The position numbers were made by a program, and so were the translations under genes. The notes beneath the pieces are model-generated. The model saw nothing but the letters and a program-made list of their open reading frames with translations, was not told where the DNA came from and ran no database searches. From Streptomyces glaucescens (GTDB lineage: Bacteria; Actinomycetota; Actinomycetes; Streptomycetales; Streptomycetaceae), in assembly GCF_002154375.1 (NCBI RefSeq), contig NZ_MUND01000296.1, positions 1 to 39,289 of the forward strand: a stretch of 39,289 nt of DNA, in the 5' to 3' direction. Position 1 is the first letter of the stretch. Each line of letters starts with the position of its first letter. Positions 16,996 to 25,018 of this stretch are shown here, piece after piece.

Positions 16996-18303
16996 TCACT
17001 CCTGGGGGGTGGTCTCCTGCCGGATGACCTCCTGCGCCACCTTGAAGGCGCTGTTCGCCGCCGGTACGCCGCAGTAGACGGCGGCGTGCAGCAGCACCTC
17101 CTTGATCTCGGCCGGGGTCAGGCCGTTGCGCAGCGCGGCGCGCGTGTGGAAGGCCAGCTCCTCCAGGTGCCCGCCGGCGACCAGGGCGGTGAGGGTGATG
17201 CAGCTGCGGGTGCGCCGGTCCAGGCCGGGGCGGTCCCAGATCTCGCCCCAGGCGTAGCGGGTGACGAACTCCTGGAAGTCGCCGGAGAACTCGTCCGCCT
17301 GCGCCAGCGCCTGGTCGACGTGCGCGTCGCCGAGGACCTCACGGCGCACCTTGATCCCGGCGTCGTACGGGTCCGGCCGGCCCACGGCCTGCGGCTGGGC
17401 GGCGGGCGGGGCGATCTCGGCGATGGGCGCGGTCGGCGCGGTCTGCGGGGGCACGGCGGCGAGGACCGGCTTGACCGGCGTCGCCGCGATGGCGATCTGG
17501 CCGGTGCCCGGGTCGACGAGCGGCTGCCAGGCCGTGGAGAAGTGGGTCACCAGCAGGTCCGTGACCGCGGCGGGCTGCTCCACCGGCACCAGGTGGGAGG
17601 CGCCCGGGACGACCGCGAGCCGGGCGTCGGGGATCCCGGCGACCAGGGTGCGGGCCTCGGCGGGGCCGGTGACCTGGTCCTCCGAGCCCACCAGCACCAG
17701 GGTCGGCACGCCCACCCGGCCCAGCTCGGGCCGCACGTCGAAGGTGGCCAGCGCCTCGCAGGCGGCGATGTAGCAGCCGGGGTCGGTGGTGCGCACCATC
17801 TGCACCGCCCAGTCGGTGATCGCGGGCTGGGCGGCGGCGAAGCCGGTGGTGAACCAGCGGTCGGGCGAGGTGCGGGCGATCGGGTCCAGGCCGTTCGTCC
17901 GGACGATCACCCCGCGCTGGCGGAACTCGTCCGCCGTGCCGAACCGCGGGGAGGCCGCGATCAGCACCAGGGACGCCAGGCGCTCCGGGTGGCGCAGGGC
18001 CAGCTCCACGCCGATGGCGCCGCCGAGCGCGCATCCCGCGTAGCCGAAGCGCTGGACGCCGAGGCTGTCGAGGGTGGCGAGCAGTCTGGTGGTGAGTTCG
18101 CTGACGGAGCCGGCGGGGTGGGCGGGGGCTCCGCCGTGGCCCGGCAGGTCGAACCGGAAGACGCGCCACTGCTTGGTCAGCTCCGGGACCTGCCGGTCCC
18201 ACATGTGCCAGGTGGTGCCCAGTGAGGGACCCAGGATCAGGACCGGGGCGTCTTCTCTCCCGTCGAAGCGGTATTGCAGGGTGTTCGTCGGTGTCTCACT
18301 CAC
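16996..18303 (-). CDS. pcaDC: PcaDC-like fusion: 3-oxoadipate enol-lactonase-like plus 4-carboxymuconolactone decarboxylase
   Basis: The product is about 435 residues. Residues 1-270 form an alpha/beta-hydrolase domain like PcaD, and about 325-430 a carboxymuconolactone-decarboxylase domain (WGEIWDRPGLDRRTRS, HLEELAFHTRAALRNGLT, VLLHAAVYCGVPAANSA), joined by an Ala/Pro-rich linker. In the protocatechuate branch of the beta-ketoadipate pathway such fusions do two successive steps. Here the nucleophile elbow reads GCALGG, so the position normally occupied by Ser is Ala92, although the Asp (VGSEDQVTGP) and His (GASHLV) of the triad remain. The lactonase may therefore be inactive. No other pca genes are nearby. 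The start is GTG with GAGAGG nine bases upstream. Confidence 0.85.
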   Translation of the reverse strand: MSETPTNTLQYRFDGREDAPVLILGPSLGTTWHMWDRQVPELTKQWRVFRFDLPGHGGAPAHPAGSVSELTTRLLATLDSLGVQRFGYAGCALGGAIGVELALRHPERLASLVLIAASPRFGTADEFRQRGVIVRTNGLDPIARTSPDRWFTTGFAAAQPAITDWAVQMVRTTDPGCYIAACEALATFDVRPELGRVGVPTLVLVGSEDQVTGPAEARTLVAGIPDARLAVVPGASHLVPVEQPAAVTDLLVTHFSTAWQPLVDPGTGQIAIAATPVKPVLAAVPPQTAPTAPIAEIAPPAAQPQAVGRPDPYDAGIKVRREVLGDAHVDQALAQADEFSGDFQEFVTRYAWGEIWDRPGLDRRTRSCITLTALVAGGHLEELAFHTRAALRNGLTPAEIKEVLLHAAVYCGVPAANSAFKVAQEVIRQETTPQE

Positions 18304-18359
18304 GCCCCAGACCCTCTCACGTATCACGGACGCCCCTGTAGCGGGGGACGCTGGGTACC

Positions 18360-18980
18360 CTATTGACCAGGTTGGAGACCTCTCGGGCGGCATGCCGATC
18401 GAAGCATCGGACGATCTCGCGCCGAGTCCTGCCCTCCTGGTGCGGCGTTCGCAGTACGCCTGGGGGCGCGGGTCGTGGCGCAGCCGGGTGAAGACCTTGC
18501 GGTGCGCAGTTGCGTCGGCCTGCCGGTCGCCGCCATGACTGAGTCGGCGCGAGCTCGGCCGGCCCGACGAGTACTCGACGGGACTGACTTCGCACAGCAC
18601 CGCGGAGTCCTTGGCGAGCTTGAACATCCGGGCGCTTCGCACCGGACCGTCGCCTGATCTGGCCCGCGCCCTGGCGTGACCGCTGAGCACGGCCCGCGCG
18701 GCAGCCTGTGCGTCACACGGGTCCGGTTTCCCGAGCAGACGGCGGGCCGAACGGTCGGGCCGGTTCGCCTCGTACACCTCGACGTGCCGAGCCGGCGGAT
18801 AACGGGACAGGCCCGCTCCGAACGTGCCGGTGCCCTCCACACCAGCCCGGCGCACCGTCCCCAGCGTCAGGCCCAGACGAGCAGGCGACTGCAGCCGGCC
18901 GCCGTTGCCGGAAACGACTCGGTACCCAGGATCTCCCCGGCGGGGAGACCACGGCGGCAACACGAACCTCCGCCTGTCCG
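18360..18980 (-). pseudogene. Degenerate IS110-family transposase
   Basis: The pieces match an IS110 transposase but lie in several frames. The order is VRVAAVVSP, then GEILGTESFPATAAG in another frame, then GTVRRAGVEGTGTFGAGLSR, NRPDRSARRLLGKPDPCDAQ and AARAVLSG in a third. The conserved KLAKDSAV is then joined directly to LCEVSPVEYSSG, HGGDRQA and TRLRHDPRPQAYCERRT. The last piece, GRTRREIVRCFDRHAARE, needs one more frame change. At least three frameshifts and an internal loss of roughly 130-160 codons make it inactive. IS110 elements lack long terminal repeats and none is seen. Its decayed end lies about 57 bp upstream of the PcaDC-like start. Confidence 0.85.
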
Positions 18981-19067
18981 CGGCAGAGCCGTGGCGCACC
19001 CGCGGGTGCTGTTCCGGCCGCCGCCGCACGCACTGCCCCGGTGAGGCCGGCACGTCCGGCACGCGCG

Positions 19068-19099
19068 CGGGGCCCGGCCGACATATCGGCCGGGCCCCG
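19068..19099 (-). terminator. Strong hairpin terminator
   Basis: A perfect 14-bp stem (CGGGGCCCGGCCGA at 19068-19081 with its complement at 19086-19099) has a four-base loop. It lies 25 bp beyond the stop of the small hydrophobic protein gene on the minus strand. Confidence 0.8.
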
Positions 19100-19124
19100 T
19101 GATGAGGGGTATGCGCGGGTCAGA

Positions 19125-19295
19125 TCACCATCGGTACCAGCGTCCTCGGCCACCACCGGCTGTGGTGGACCGCATGACGAAGCCGAGAAGCCACAGCACC
19201 AGGACGGCGACAGCGACCCACCAAAGGATCTCGACGGCGAAACCGGCGCCGAAGAGGATCAGCGCAAGAAGCAGAACAAGCAGCAGGGGAACCAT
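19125..19295 (-). CDS. Small hydrophobic membrane protein (DUF6131-like)
   Basis: The product is 56 residues with two hydrophobic segments (about 1-20 and 23-40) and a basic Gly/Arg tail ending RGRWYRW. A perfect AGGAGG lies nine bases before ATG 19295, which fixes the start; longer upstream in-frame starts lack such a site. This looks like the short 'hydrophobic protein' family common in streptomycetes (I believe DUF6131), of unknown function. It is divergent from the CsbD gene with a 136-bp shared region, which suggests joint stress control. A strong terminator follows. Confidence 0.72.
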   Translation of the reverse strand: MVPLLLVLLLALILFGAGFAVEILWWVAVAVLVLWLLGFVMRSTTAGGGRGRWYRW

Positions 19296-19431
19296 GTTTA
19301 CCAACCTCCTGCACACTCGCTTGTCCCGCATATCTTCCTTCATTCATCCACGACGCTTTGTTTGTGAAGGAGACACCGGGGCACGAGCGGGTTACCGCAA
19401 CAGCGGAAAAACCTAGAGGAGGTGCTCTTCC

Positions 19432-19605
19432 ATGGCTGCCGACGAGAAGGCCAAGGCGAAGGCCGAGCAGGCCAAGGGCAAGGCGAAGGAAGCTCTGGGA
19501 AGCGCTACCGGCAACGACCGAATGGCCGCTGAGGGACAGGCGGAAAAGAGCACGGGAGATGCCCGCGAGGCAAAGGAAAAGGTCAAGGACGTGTTCAAGC
19601 ACTGA
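19432..19605 (+). CDS. CsbD-family general stress protein
   Basis: The product is 57 residues, highly charged and helical: repeated Lys/Glu/Ala segments (KAKAEQAKGKAKEALGS, then GNDRMAAEGQAEKSTGDARE). This is the CsbD-like pattern of small, soluble, stress-induced proteins of unknown mechanism. AGAGGAGGTG lies seven bases before the ATG. In related bacteria such genes belong to the SigB regulon; I see no unambiguous SigB promoter here. A hairpin terminator follows. Confidence 0.88.
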   Translation: MAADEKAKAKAEQAKGKAKEALGSATGNDRMAAEGQAEKSTGDAREAKEKVKDVFKH

Positions 19606-19629
19606 CCACGCGTCCCAACCGCTGATCCG

Positions 19630-19670
19630 AAAAGGGGCCTGCGCCGCGTCATTGCGGGAGGGCCCCTTTC
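19630..19670 (+). terminator. Terminator after csbD
   Basis: AAAGGGGCC near 19631-19639 pairs with GGCCCCTTT at 19661-19669 around a loop of about 21 bases. It starts 25 bp after the CsbD stop codon. Confidence 0.7.
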
Positions 19671-19784
19671 CGGTGGGCGGAGGGCGGAAGCCCGGGCCCG
19701 CTGGGACCGTCCGCCGACCGGGACGGTGGCCCGGAACGCGTACCGTTCATACGTCCATTGACCGAAGGTGAGAGCATCCCCGTC

Positions 19785-20651
19785 ATGGATGACGGAAACG
19801 GTCACGGGTCCCGATGGTGGGCGGCGCTGCGCCGGACGCCGGTGGCCGTCTGGAACGATGACGTCACGGACTGGGCCGCCGCGCTGACCTATTACGCGGT
19901 CCTGGCCCTGTTTCCCCTGCTGCTGGTGATCGTCTCGATCCTGGGTCTGACCATGCCCACGGCCCAGCCGGAGCTCATCGACCGCATATCGCGAGCCGCC
20001 CCGGAAGCGTCCCGCGCGCTGCTGCGCAGCACCCTGCGGCAGATGGCCGGACAGTCCTCGGCGGCATGGACGCTGATCTTTTTCGGAGGGGCGGGAGCCC
20101 TGTGGTCGGGATGCAGCTATCTGAGCGTCTTCCGCCGGGCGTTGCACGCCATGCATCAAGTCAGCGCGCACCGGCCCGTCTTGCGCACCGCTCCGCGCAT
20201 CATCATCACGGCTCTCGTCCTGATCTTCCTGCTTCTCACGTCGACCCTCGCCTTGTTTCTCACCGGGAGCCTGGCCCGGCGTCTGGGCCGGGCCCTGCAG
20301 CTGGGTACCGGGCCGCAGGACGCCTGGGACACACTGCGGTGGCCGGTCGTGACGGTGGTCGCCGTCACGCTGGTGCTCGTCCTGTACCGTTCGGGCCCGG
20401 CGTCCTCCCGCCCTGTCGGGAAGATGGCGCCCGGCGGCACACTCGCGGTGGCGCTCCTGTTGGCCGCGTCGCTCGGCTTCGCCGTCTACACCTCCCAGGT
20501 CGGCACCTATCACCGCCTGTACGGCTCACTGGCAGGCGTCGTGGTCTTCCTGGTGTGGCTCTGGCTGTCCAACCTGGCGCTTCTGATCGGCGCTCAGTTC
20601 AACGCAGAGCTGATGAAGCCTGGGCAAGGAGCACCCGGGCAAGAGGAATGA
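19785..20651 (+). CDS. YihY/BrkB-family membrane protein
   Basis: The product is about 288 residues with roughly six membrane segments. The opening RTPVAVWNDDVTDWAAALTY, then YAVLALFPLLLV, and the late GVVVFLVWLWLSNLALLIGA and FNAEL are hallmarks of the YihY/virulence factor BrkB family, once misannotated as RNase BN. Transport function in this family is not settled. I use ATG 19785; an in-frame TTG at 19758 is possible, and the ribosome site AGGTGAG is about 12 bases away, which is long. It follows the CsbD gene after a terminator, so it probably has its own promoter. Confidence 0.85.
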   Translation: MDDGNGHGSRWWAALRRTPVAVWNDDVTDWAAALTYYAVLALFPLLLVIVSILGLTMPTAQPELIDRISRAAPEASRALLRSTLRQMAGQSSAAWTLIFFGGAGALWSGCSYLSVFRRALHAMHQVSAHRPVLRTAPRIIITALVLIFLLLTSTLALFLTGSLARRLGRALQLGTGPQDAWDTLRWPVVTVVAVTLVLVLYRSGPASSRPVGKMAPGGTLAVALLLAASLGFAVYTSQVGTYHRLYGSLAGVVVFLVWLWLSNLALLIGAQFNAELMKPGQGAPGQEE

Positions 20652-20841
20652 GACGGCACGCACGCGCCCGGATCGCGGGAGCGAGCACGCCGCCGCACCA
20701 GCGCCGGCCCGCCGGTACGGGCCCGCCCCGACCGGCAGGACCCCGCGACGTGAGGCACGGAGCCCGGCCTCCGCGCCGCTTGGCGAGTCACAGGCGGGCG
20801 ACGTCCGGGTGCCTGGGCCGACGGCCGTCAGACTGTGCTGA

Positions 20842-21087
20842 GCGTGCCCTCGCGTCGATCTGTCGGACCTGATCGTCCGTACCCGCGCCCTGCATCCCCG
20901 TGAGGCCGCCCGCAGCCTCGTCGCGGCGGCCGTCGACGTCCACCACGGTCACCTGCAGGACGACGCGACCGTCATGTGTCTGGACCGGTACGGCGTCGGT
21001 CACTCCCGGCGGGACGCCGACACCGGCGCCGACCTCGCCGACGCCTCTGCTCCGTCACAGACGGGGCGGACCGCTCCCGGGTCGTAA
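20842..21087 (+). pseudogene. C-terminal remnant of PP2C/SpoIIE-type phosphatase
   Basis: The open frame after a TGA at about 20839 reads VDLSDLIVRTRALHPREAAR, then LVAAAVDVHHGHLQDDATVM, CLDRYG, and a Ser/Ala-rich tail ending at TAA 21085-21087. The QDDATVM segment followed by a strand is the end of the PPM/SpoIIE serine/threonine phosphatase domain (RsbU-like). There is no start codon or upstream catalytic half within the window, so only about 80 residues of a 350-700-residue protein remain. Such phosphatases normally act in sigma-factor partner switching. Confidence 0.65.
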
Positions 21088-21255
21088 CGCGTGGACTGCT
21101 CCGACACCTCGCTCCGGCCGGCCCTCGGCCGGACGCTTCCGGGGGCAGTGATGTCGTCGCTCGTGCACCCGGTGTCGCGTTCCGTGCCGGGCGCTCGGTC
21201 GCCGGGTGACAGCGGGCGCCGGCGGTAGCGGGCGTCCGGGTCCGGCCCGCACACA

Positions 21256-21290
21256 GCCGTACGTCGCCGGCGAGCGCGGCGACGTACGGC
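21256..21290. repeat. Perfect 14-bp inverted repeat
   Basis: GCCGTACGTCGCCG (21256-21269) and its exact complement (21277-21290) flank a seven-base spacer. It could be a terminator left from the lost phosphatase gene or an operator for the gene that followed. It ends 19 bp before the patatin-like stub. Confidence 0.6.
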
Positions 21291-21309
21291 GAGCGAGGAG
21301 GCTGTGGCC

Positions 21310-21381
21310 GTGAGGACGAAGACGGCCTACGTCCTGGGCGGGGAGCACGCGTCTCTCGATGTCACGGATGTCGGCCGATGA
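21310..21381 (+). pseudogene. 5' stub resembling patatin-like phospholipase
   Basis: The GTG at 21310 is preceded by GAGGAGG. The frame reads VRTKTAYVLGG and then leaves the family pattern (EHASLDVTDVGR) before a TGA. RTAYVLGGGG-type openings, with the oxyanion-hole glycines, are typical of patatin-like phospholipases in actinobacteria. The homology is only about 11 residues long, so the call is tentative. The gene is cut off before the GxSxG serine. Confidence 0.4.
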
Positions 21382-21407
21382 GATCGGTTCTGCTGCCGGA
21401 CTGTGGC

Positions 21408-23093
21408 TCAGGCGTCGATGATGACCGGGATGATGAGGGGCTTGCGGCGATAGGTGCGGAACGCCCAGTTCGCCACGGCGCGGGCGATGAGCTGTTCCAG
21501 TTGATGCGCGTCCCCGACGCCTTCCTCCGCCGCGGTGGCCAGGGTCTTCTCGATGACGGGGACGACCGGCTCGAAGGTGGTGTCGTCGTGGACGAAGCCC
21601 CGGGCGAGGAAGTCGGGGGCCTCGGCAAGGGCGCCGGTGTCCGCGTCGACGATCGCCACGACCGTGACCACACCTTCGGCGGCGAGGGTGAGGCGGTCCT
21701 TGAGGGACGCTTCGGTGGCGCCACCGACCTCCATGCCGTCCACGTAGACGTTGCCGGCGGGGACCTTGCCGGTGATGGACGCGCGCCCGTCGACGAGATC
21801 GACGACGACACCGTCCTCCGCGATGACGACCCGGTCGGGGTCGACGCCGGTACGGATGGCGAGGTCGCCGTTGGCCCGCAGGTGGCGCCATTCGCCGTGG
21901 ACGGGCATGACGTTGCGGGGTTTGACGATGTTGTAGCAGTAGACGAGTTCGCCGGCGCTGGCGTGCCCGGACACGTGTACCTTGGCGTTGCCCTTGTGGA
22001 CCACGTGGGCACCCCACCGGGTGAGTCCGTTGATCACCCGGTAGATGGCGTTCTCGTTGCCGGGGATGAGGGAGCTGGCGAGCAGGACGGTGTCGCCCTT
22101 GCCGATGCGGATCATGTGGTCGCGGTTGGCCATACGCGACAGTGCGGCCATCGGTTCGCCCTGGGAGCCGGTGCACACCAGAGTGACCTTGTGGTCCGGG
22201 AGCTTCTCCAGCTCCTTCGTGCTCACCACCAGGCCGGAGGGGACCTTCAGATAGCCCAGGTCACGGGCGATGCCCATGTTGCGGACCATCGACCGGCCGA
22301 CGAAGGCGACCTTGCGGCCGTGCTGATGGGCGGCGTCCAGGACCTGCTGGATGCGGTGCACATGACTGGCGAAGCTGGAGACGATGACCCGGCGCGGCGC
22401 GGTGCGCATCACCTGCTCGATCGCCGGATTTAGCTCACGCTCGGACGTGGTGAAGCCGGGTACCTCGGCGTTGGTCGAGTCGGTCAGGAACAGGTCCACC
22501 CCCTCCTCACCAAGGCGGGCGAAGGCGCGCAGGTCGGTGATGCGGTCGTCGAGAGGGAACTGGTCCATCTTGAAGTCGCCCGTGTGCAGCACCATCCCGG
22601 CGCCGGTGCGGATCGCGACCGCGAGGCTGTCCGGGATGGAGTGGTTGACCGCCACGAACTCACAGTCGAAGGGCCCGAACCCGCGCCGGTCGCCCTCCCG
22701 CACCCGCACCGTGCGCGGCCGGATGCCATGCTCCTTGAGCTTGGCCTCGAGGAACGCCAGCGTCAGCTTCGAGCCGACGAGGGGAATGTCGGACCGCTCG
22801 CGCAGCAGATAGGGCACACCGCCGATGTGGTCCTCGTGCCCGTGGGTCAGCACCACGGCCACGATGTCGTCCAGCCGGTCCCGGATCGAGGTGAAGTCCG
22901 GCAGGATCACGTCCACGCCGGGCTGGGTCTCCTCGGGGAACAGCACGCCGCAGTCGACGACAAGCAGCTTGCCGGCGTACTCGAAGACGGTCATGTTGCG
23001 GCCGATCTCACCCAGGCCGCCCAGGCCGATGACCCGCAGCCCTCCTTCGGGAAGGGGCGGAGCGGCATTCAGTTCGGGGTGCGGATGACTCAT
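21408..23093 (-). CDS. rnj: Ribonuclease J
   Basis: The product is about 561 residues, the full family length. The metallo-beta-lactamase core has HGHEDHIGG near 84, VNHSIPDSLA, HTGDFKMD and SSFASHVHRIQQ (beta-CASP motifs). SGHASAGEL and MPVHGEWRHL supply late metal and RNA-binding residues, and a C-terminal domain follows. The enzyme is a 5'-3' exo- and endoribonuclease in mRNA turnover and rRNA maturation. The canonical Streptomyces RNase J gene sits beside dapA; here the neighbours are unrelated, so this could be a paralogue or a relocated copy. The downstream side is gene debris. Confidence 0.92.
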   Translation of the reverse strand: MSHPHPELNAAPPLPEGGLRVIGLGGLGEIGRNMTVFEYAGKLLVVDCGVLFPEETQPGVDVILPDFTSIRDRLDDIVAVVLTHGHEDHIGGVPYLLRERSDIPLVGSKLTLAFLEAKLKEHGIRPRTVRVREGDRRGFGPFDCEFVAVNHSIPDSLAVAIRTGAGMVLHTGDFKMDQFPLDDRITDLRAFARLGEEGVDLFLTDSTNAEVPGFTTSERELNPAIEQVMRTAPRRVIVSSFASHVHRIQQVLDAAHQHGRKVAFVGRSMVRNMGIARDLGYLKVPSGLVVSTKELEKLPDHKVTLVCTGSQGEPMAALSRMANRDHMIRIGKGDTVLLASSLIPGNENAIYRVINGLTRWGAHVVHKGNAKVHVSGHASAGELVYCYNIVKPRNVMPVHGEWRHLRANGDLAIRTGVDPDRVVIAEDGVVVDLVDGRASITGKVPAGNVYVDGMEVGGATEASLKDRLTLAAEGVVTVVAIVDADTGALAEAPDFLARGFVHDDTTFEPVVPVIEKTLATAAEEGVGDAHQLEQLIARAVANWAFRTYRRKPLIIPVIIDA

Positions 23094-23501
23094 ACCTTGA
23101 CGTTACCCGGAGGGTGGGGGGGATGATCCATTGTCTGTGTGATCTCTTCTCCCGACAGGGTCGGGGGCACTACGACGGGTACCCAGGATCGTTCGGATCA
23201 CGCCGGTGGCCGGGACGGGGGCCGGTGAAGGCGGTACCGCCTTCCGCAGTACCGTACGCCCAGTGAGCAGGCGCACGCCCTGCGACAGGGCGGGGGCCAC
23301 CTGCGCACTGGGACTGGCGGCCCACCCGCTCACCATCGAGGCAGGCCGTGCACGTCCCGGTTCGCGGGCGCCGCGCATGCGCACGCGAGCCCTTCAGCGC
23401 GGCATCGGCGGCGCTGTAGGCGCCCGCCCTGTCCGCCAGTGCCGCCGCCCTGGCCACCCACCCGAGCCGCCCGGCCGGGCCGGTGGATAGGATGCGCTCT
23501 C
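23094..23501. other. 408-bp intergenic region, no gene recognised
   Basis: It separates the divergent RNase J gene from the 119-aa protein gene. Short frames on both strands lack motifs or ribosome sites. A TAGGAT -10-like hexamer at about 23488 lies eight bases before the downstream ATG, so that transcript may be leaderless. Confidence 0.45.
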
Positions 23502-23861
23502 ATGCCTAAGCCTGACGAGCTGATCGTTGACATCGCAGCCCTTGTGGAATCCGGGCAGAGCAATCAGATGTCCCTGACCGTGGTCACCGATGGTGCTGTC
23601 ATCACCGGACGCCTGGCTCCTGAAGCCGTGTGGCGGCAGAGGGTGTCGGAGGTACTGACGGACTCCGCCCACCTGGGCGAGTTCTCCCCTGCCTTCGACA
23701 CCCCCGAGAAGAAGGACGGGCCGCCCACGCATCTGCACTTCCATGTCGCCCGGATCCTCCAGGGCCCCGTGGGGATTCCGGAGACGGGCGGGATGTATCG
23801 CGTCGCGATCGAGGCCGTCAGTGCCTGGACCGTAGGTGACTTCAGCTATTCCGACCACTGA
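23502..23861 (+). CDS. Small hypothetical protein, possibly GvpU-like
   Basis: The product is 119 residues, soluble and acidic, with no signal peptide. After a short helix it reads SNQMSLTVVTDGAVITGRLA (beta strands), a helix with the WRQRVSEVL segment, a charged loop with PEKKDGPPTHLHF, and a last beta-rich part containing IPETGGMYRVAIEAVSAWTV. The pattern of strand pair, helix, loop and strands recalls the gas-vesicle accessory protein GvpU, but I am not sure and no other gvp genes are present. There is no good ribosome site, though AGGA is nine bases upstream. It stands alone. Confidence 0.7.
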   Translation: MPKPDELIVDIAALVESGQSNQMSLTVVTDGAVITGRLAPEAVWRQRVSEVLTDSAHLGEFSPAFDTPEKKDGPPTHLHFHVARILQGPVGIPETGGMYRVAIEAVSAWTVGDFSYSDH

Positions 23862-24319
23862 CCCGTTGACCGGCCACCGCGCCGAGAGCGCCACGGCACA
23901 CGCCGTTCTCGGTCAGGCCAGTCGGGCAGCGGGCCGGGTCCCGGCAGTCGGCGGCGCATCACGTTCCCGGTCTCGGCCATCGTGCGTGCAGCGGGGATGC
24001 GAAGGGTCCCTCGTCGCCGGCGATGTCGCGCAGGCTGACACGGTCCGTGTACCCGGAGCTGTCCCGGACCCGCAACAACGAGCGGCAGGGAGAATCCCAG
24101 GAATGGGCCGTGGAACGCGACAGCGAATCTGACTGACGGAAAAGCCGTGCAGGCTCAGGCGCTGAAATGAGTGGCGCAATGTGGACTCACCATTCGGAGT
24201 GTCCACTGCGATATAGCGCTGAAAGGATGCGCCTGTACCCCTGAAGGACGGTCCGTGTGGGGTGAGCCCACGGATTTCCTGGTTGTCATCCACAGGTGAA
24301 CCCACTGTGGGAAACGCAT
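23862..24319. other. 458-bp intergenic region with a possible short ORF
   Basis: A plus-strand frame at 24023-24136 (37 codons, MSRRLTRSVYPELSRTRNN..., ending VERDSESD) has protein-like composition but no ribosome site. It may be the tail of a lost gene, since the frame stays open for about 25 more codons upstream. The rest, 24137-24319, is less GC-rich and holds nothing I recognise. Confidence 0.3.
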
Positions 24320-24361
24320 GTAGCTGGGGCCCGCACCCCGAGGGATGCGGGCCCCAGCTAC
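24320..24361 (-). terminator. Terminator of cold-shock gene
   Basis: A perfect 16-bp stem (GTAGCTGGGGCCCGCA at 24320-24335 with its complement at 24346-24361) encloses a 10-base loop. It lies 20 bp past the stop of the minus-strand cold-shock gene. Confidence 0.85.
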
Positions 24362-24381
24362 AAGTGATGCGACAGTCAGCG

Positions 24382-24585
24382 TCAGGCGGGAACGATGTTC
24401 TCGGCCGTCGGGCCCTTCTGGCCCTGCGCGATGTCGAAGGTCACCTTCTGGCCCTCCAGCAGCTCACGGAAGCCCTGGGTGGCGATGTTCGAGTAGTGGG
24501 CGAACACGTCAGCGCCGCCGCCGTCCTGCTCGATGAAGCCGAAACCCTTTTCCGCGTTGAACCACTTCACGGTACCAGCAGCCAT
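24382..24585 (-). CDS. CspA-family cold-shock protein
   Basis: The product is 67 residues, the family's standard length. It starts [18 protein letters not shown], with RNP1 KGFGFI, then RNP2 DVFAHYSNI and the [15 protein letters not shown] end. It binds single-stranded nucleic acid, melting RNA structure at low temperature or during growth transitions. AAGGAG lies seven bases before ATG 24585; longer in-frame starts give a non-family tail. A strong terminator follows. The long upstream gap fits the long 5' leaders known for csp mRNAs. Confidence 0.95.
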   Translation of the reverse strand: MAAGTVKWFNAEKGFGFIEQDGGGADVFAHYSNIATQGFRELLEGQKVTFDIAQGQKGPTAENIVPA

Positions 24586-25018
24586 GTCATATCTCCTTCG
24601 GGGCAGTGCATACGGGATCCGCACCGTGCGAACCTCGTGTCGCCGCGATGATCACCCCGCCCGGAAAAGACCGGAAATACAAAAGCGCTCCCAGCGGCAC
24701 AGCCGACCGGACAGCACTTGAAGTTTCGGGAACCACAACTGCAACTGAGATCGACAGTAGCACGCCGCAGCGGCTCGCGTGCGGTGAAGAATGCCACCCT
24801 TCTTATTACGGCAGAGAATCTGTCCGCATGTTCCGTTGAAATCTCAGCCCGCGGGCACAGATTTTGATTCGGCACGAGCGCTTTCCTGGTTCCCGCCCAG
24901 CGTGAGCGAGGCGGGGCAGGGGCCATGCCCCTGCGGCGGTGTGACGACGACGCCCCCTACTGGACGAGCTCCCGGACCGTGCGCCGTTCGCGGCATCCTC
25001 ATCGCGTCAGGCGCCCGG
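24586..25018. other. 433-bp region: csp leader/promoter side, otherwise empty
   Basis: It separates the minus-strand cold-shock gene from the broken minus-strand esterase gene. The csp promoter and leader must lie in the left half, which is less GC-rich, but no -35/-10 pair stands out. No coding frame is convincing. Confidence 0.45.

Noticed and set aside
19296..19431. A SigB-type promoter between the hydrophobic protein and CsbD genes
   Set aside because: GTTT is followed 14 bases later by GGGGCA, which is too far from the GGGTAC/T consensus to call.
21378..22433. A 351-codon plus-strand frame overlapping RNase J
   Set aside because: It is an antisense frame rich in Asp, Val and Gly without any motif. 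The minus-strand RNase J is unambiguous.
23913..24305. A 130-codon minus-strand frame downstream of the csp gene
   Set aside because: It has no ribosome site or motif, and part of its composition is that of an antisense frame.
24681..24693. A CebR-like half site (AAAAGCGCTCCCA) upstream of the csp gene
   Set aside because: Only 10 of 14 positions match the box and no sugar gene is next to it; probably chance.
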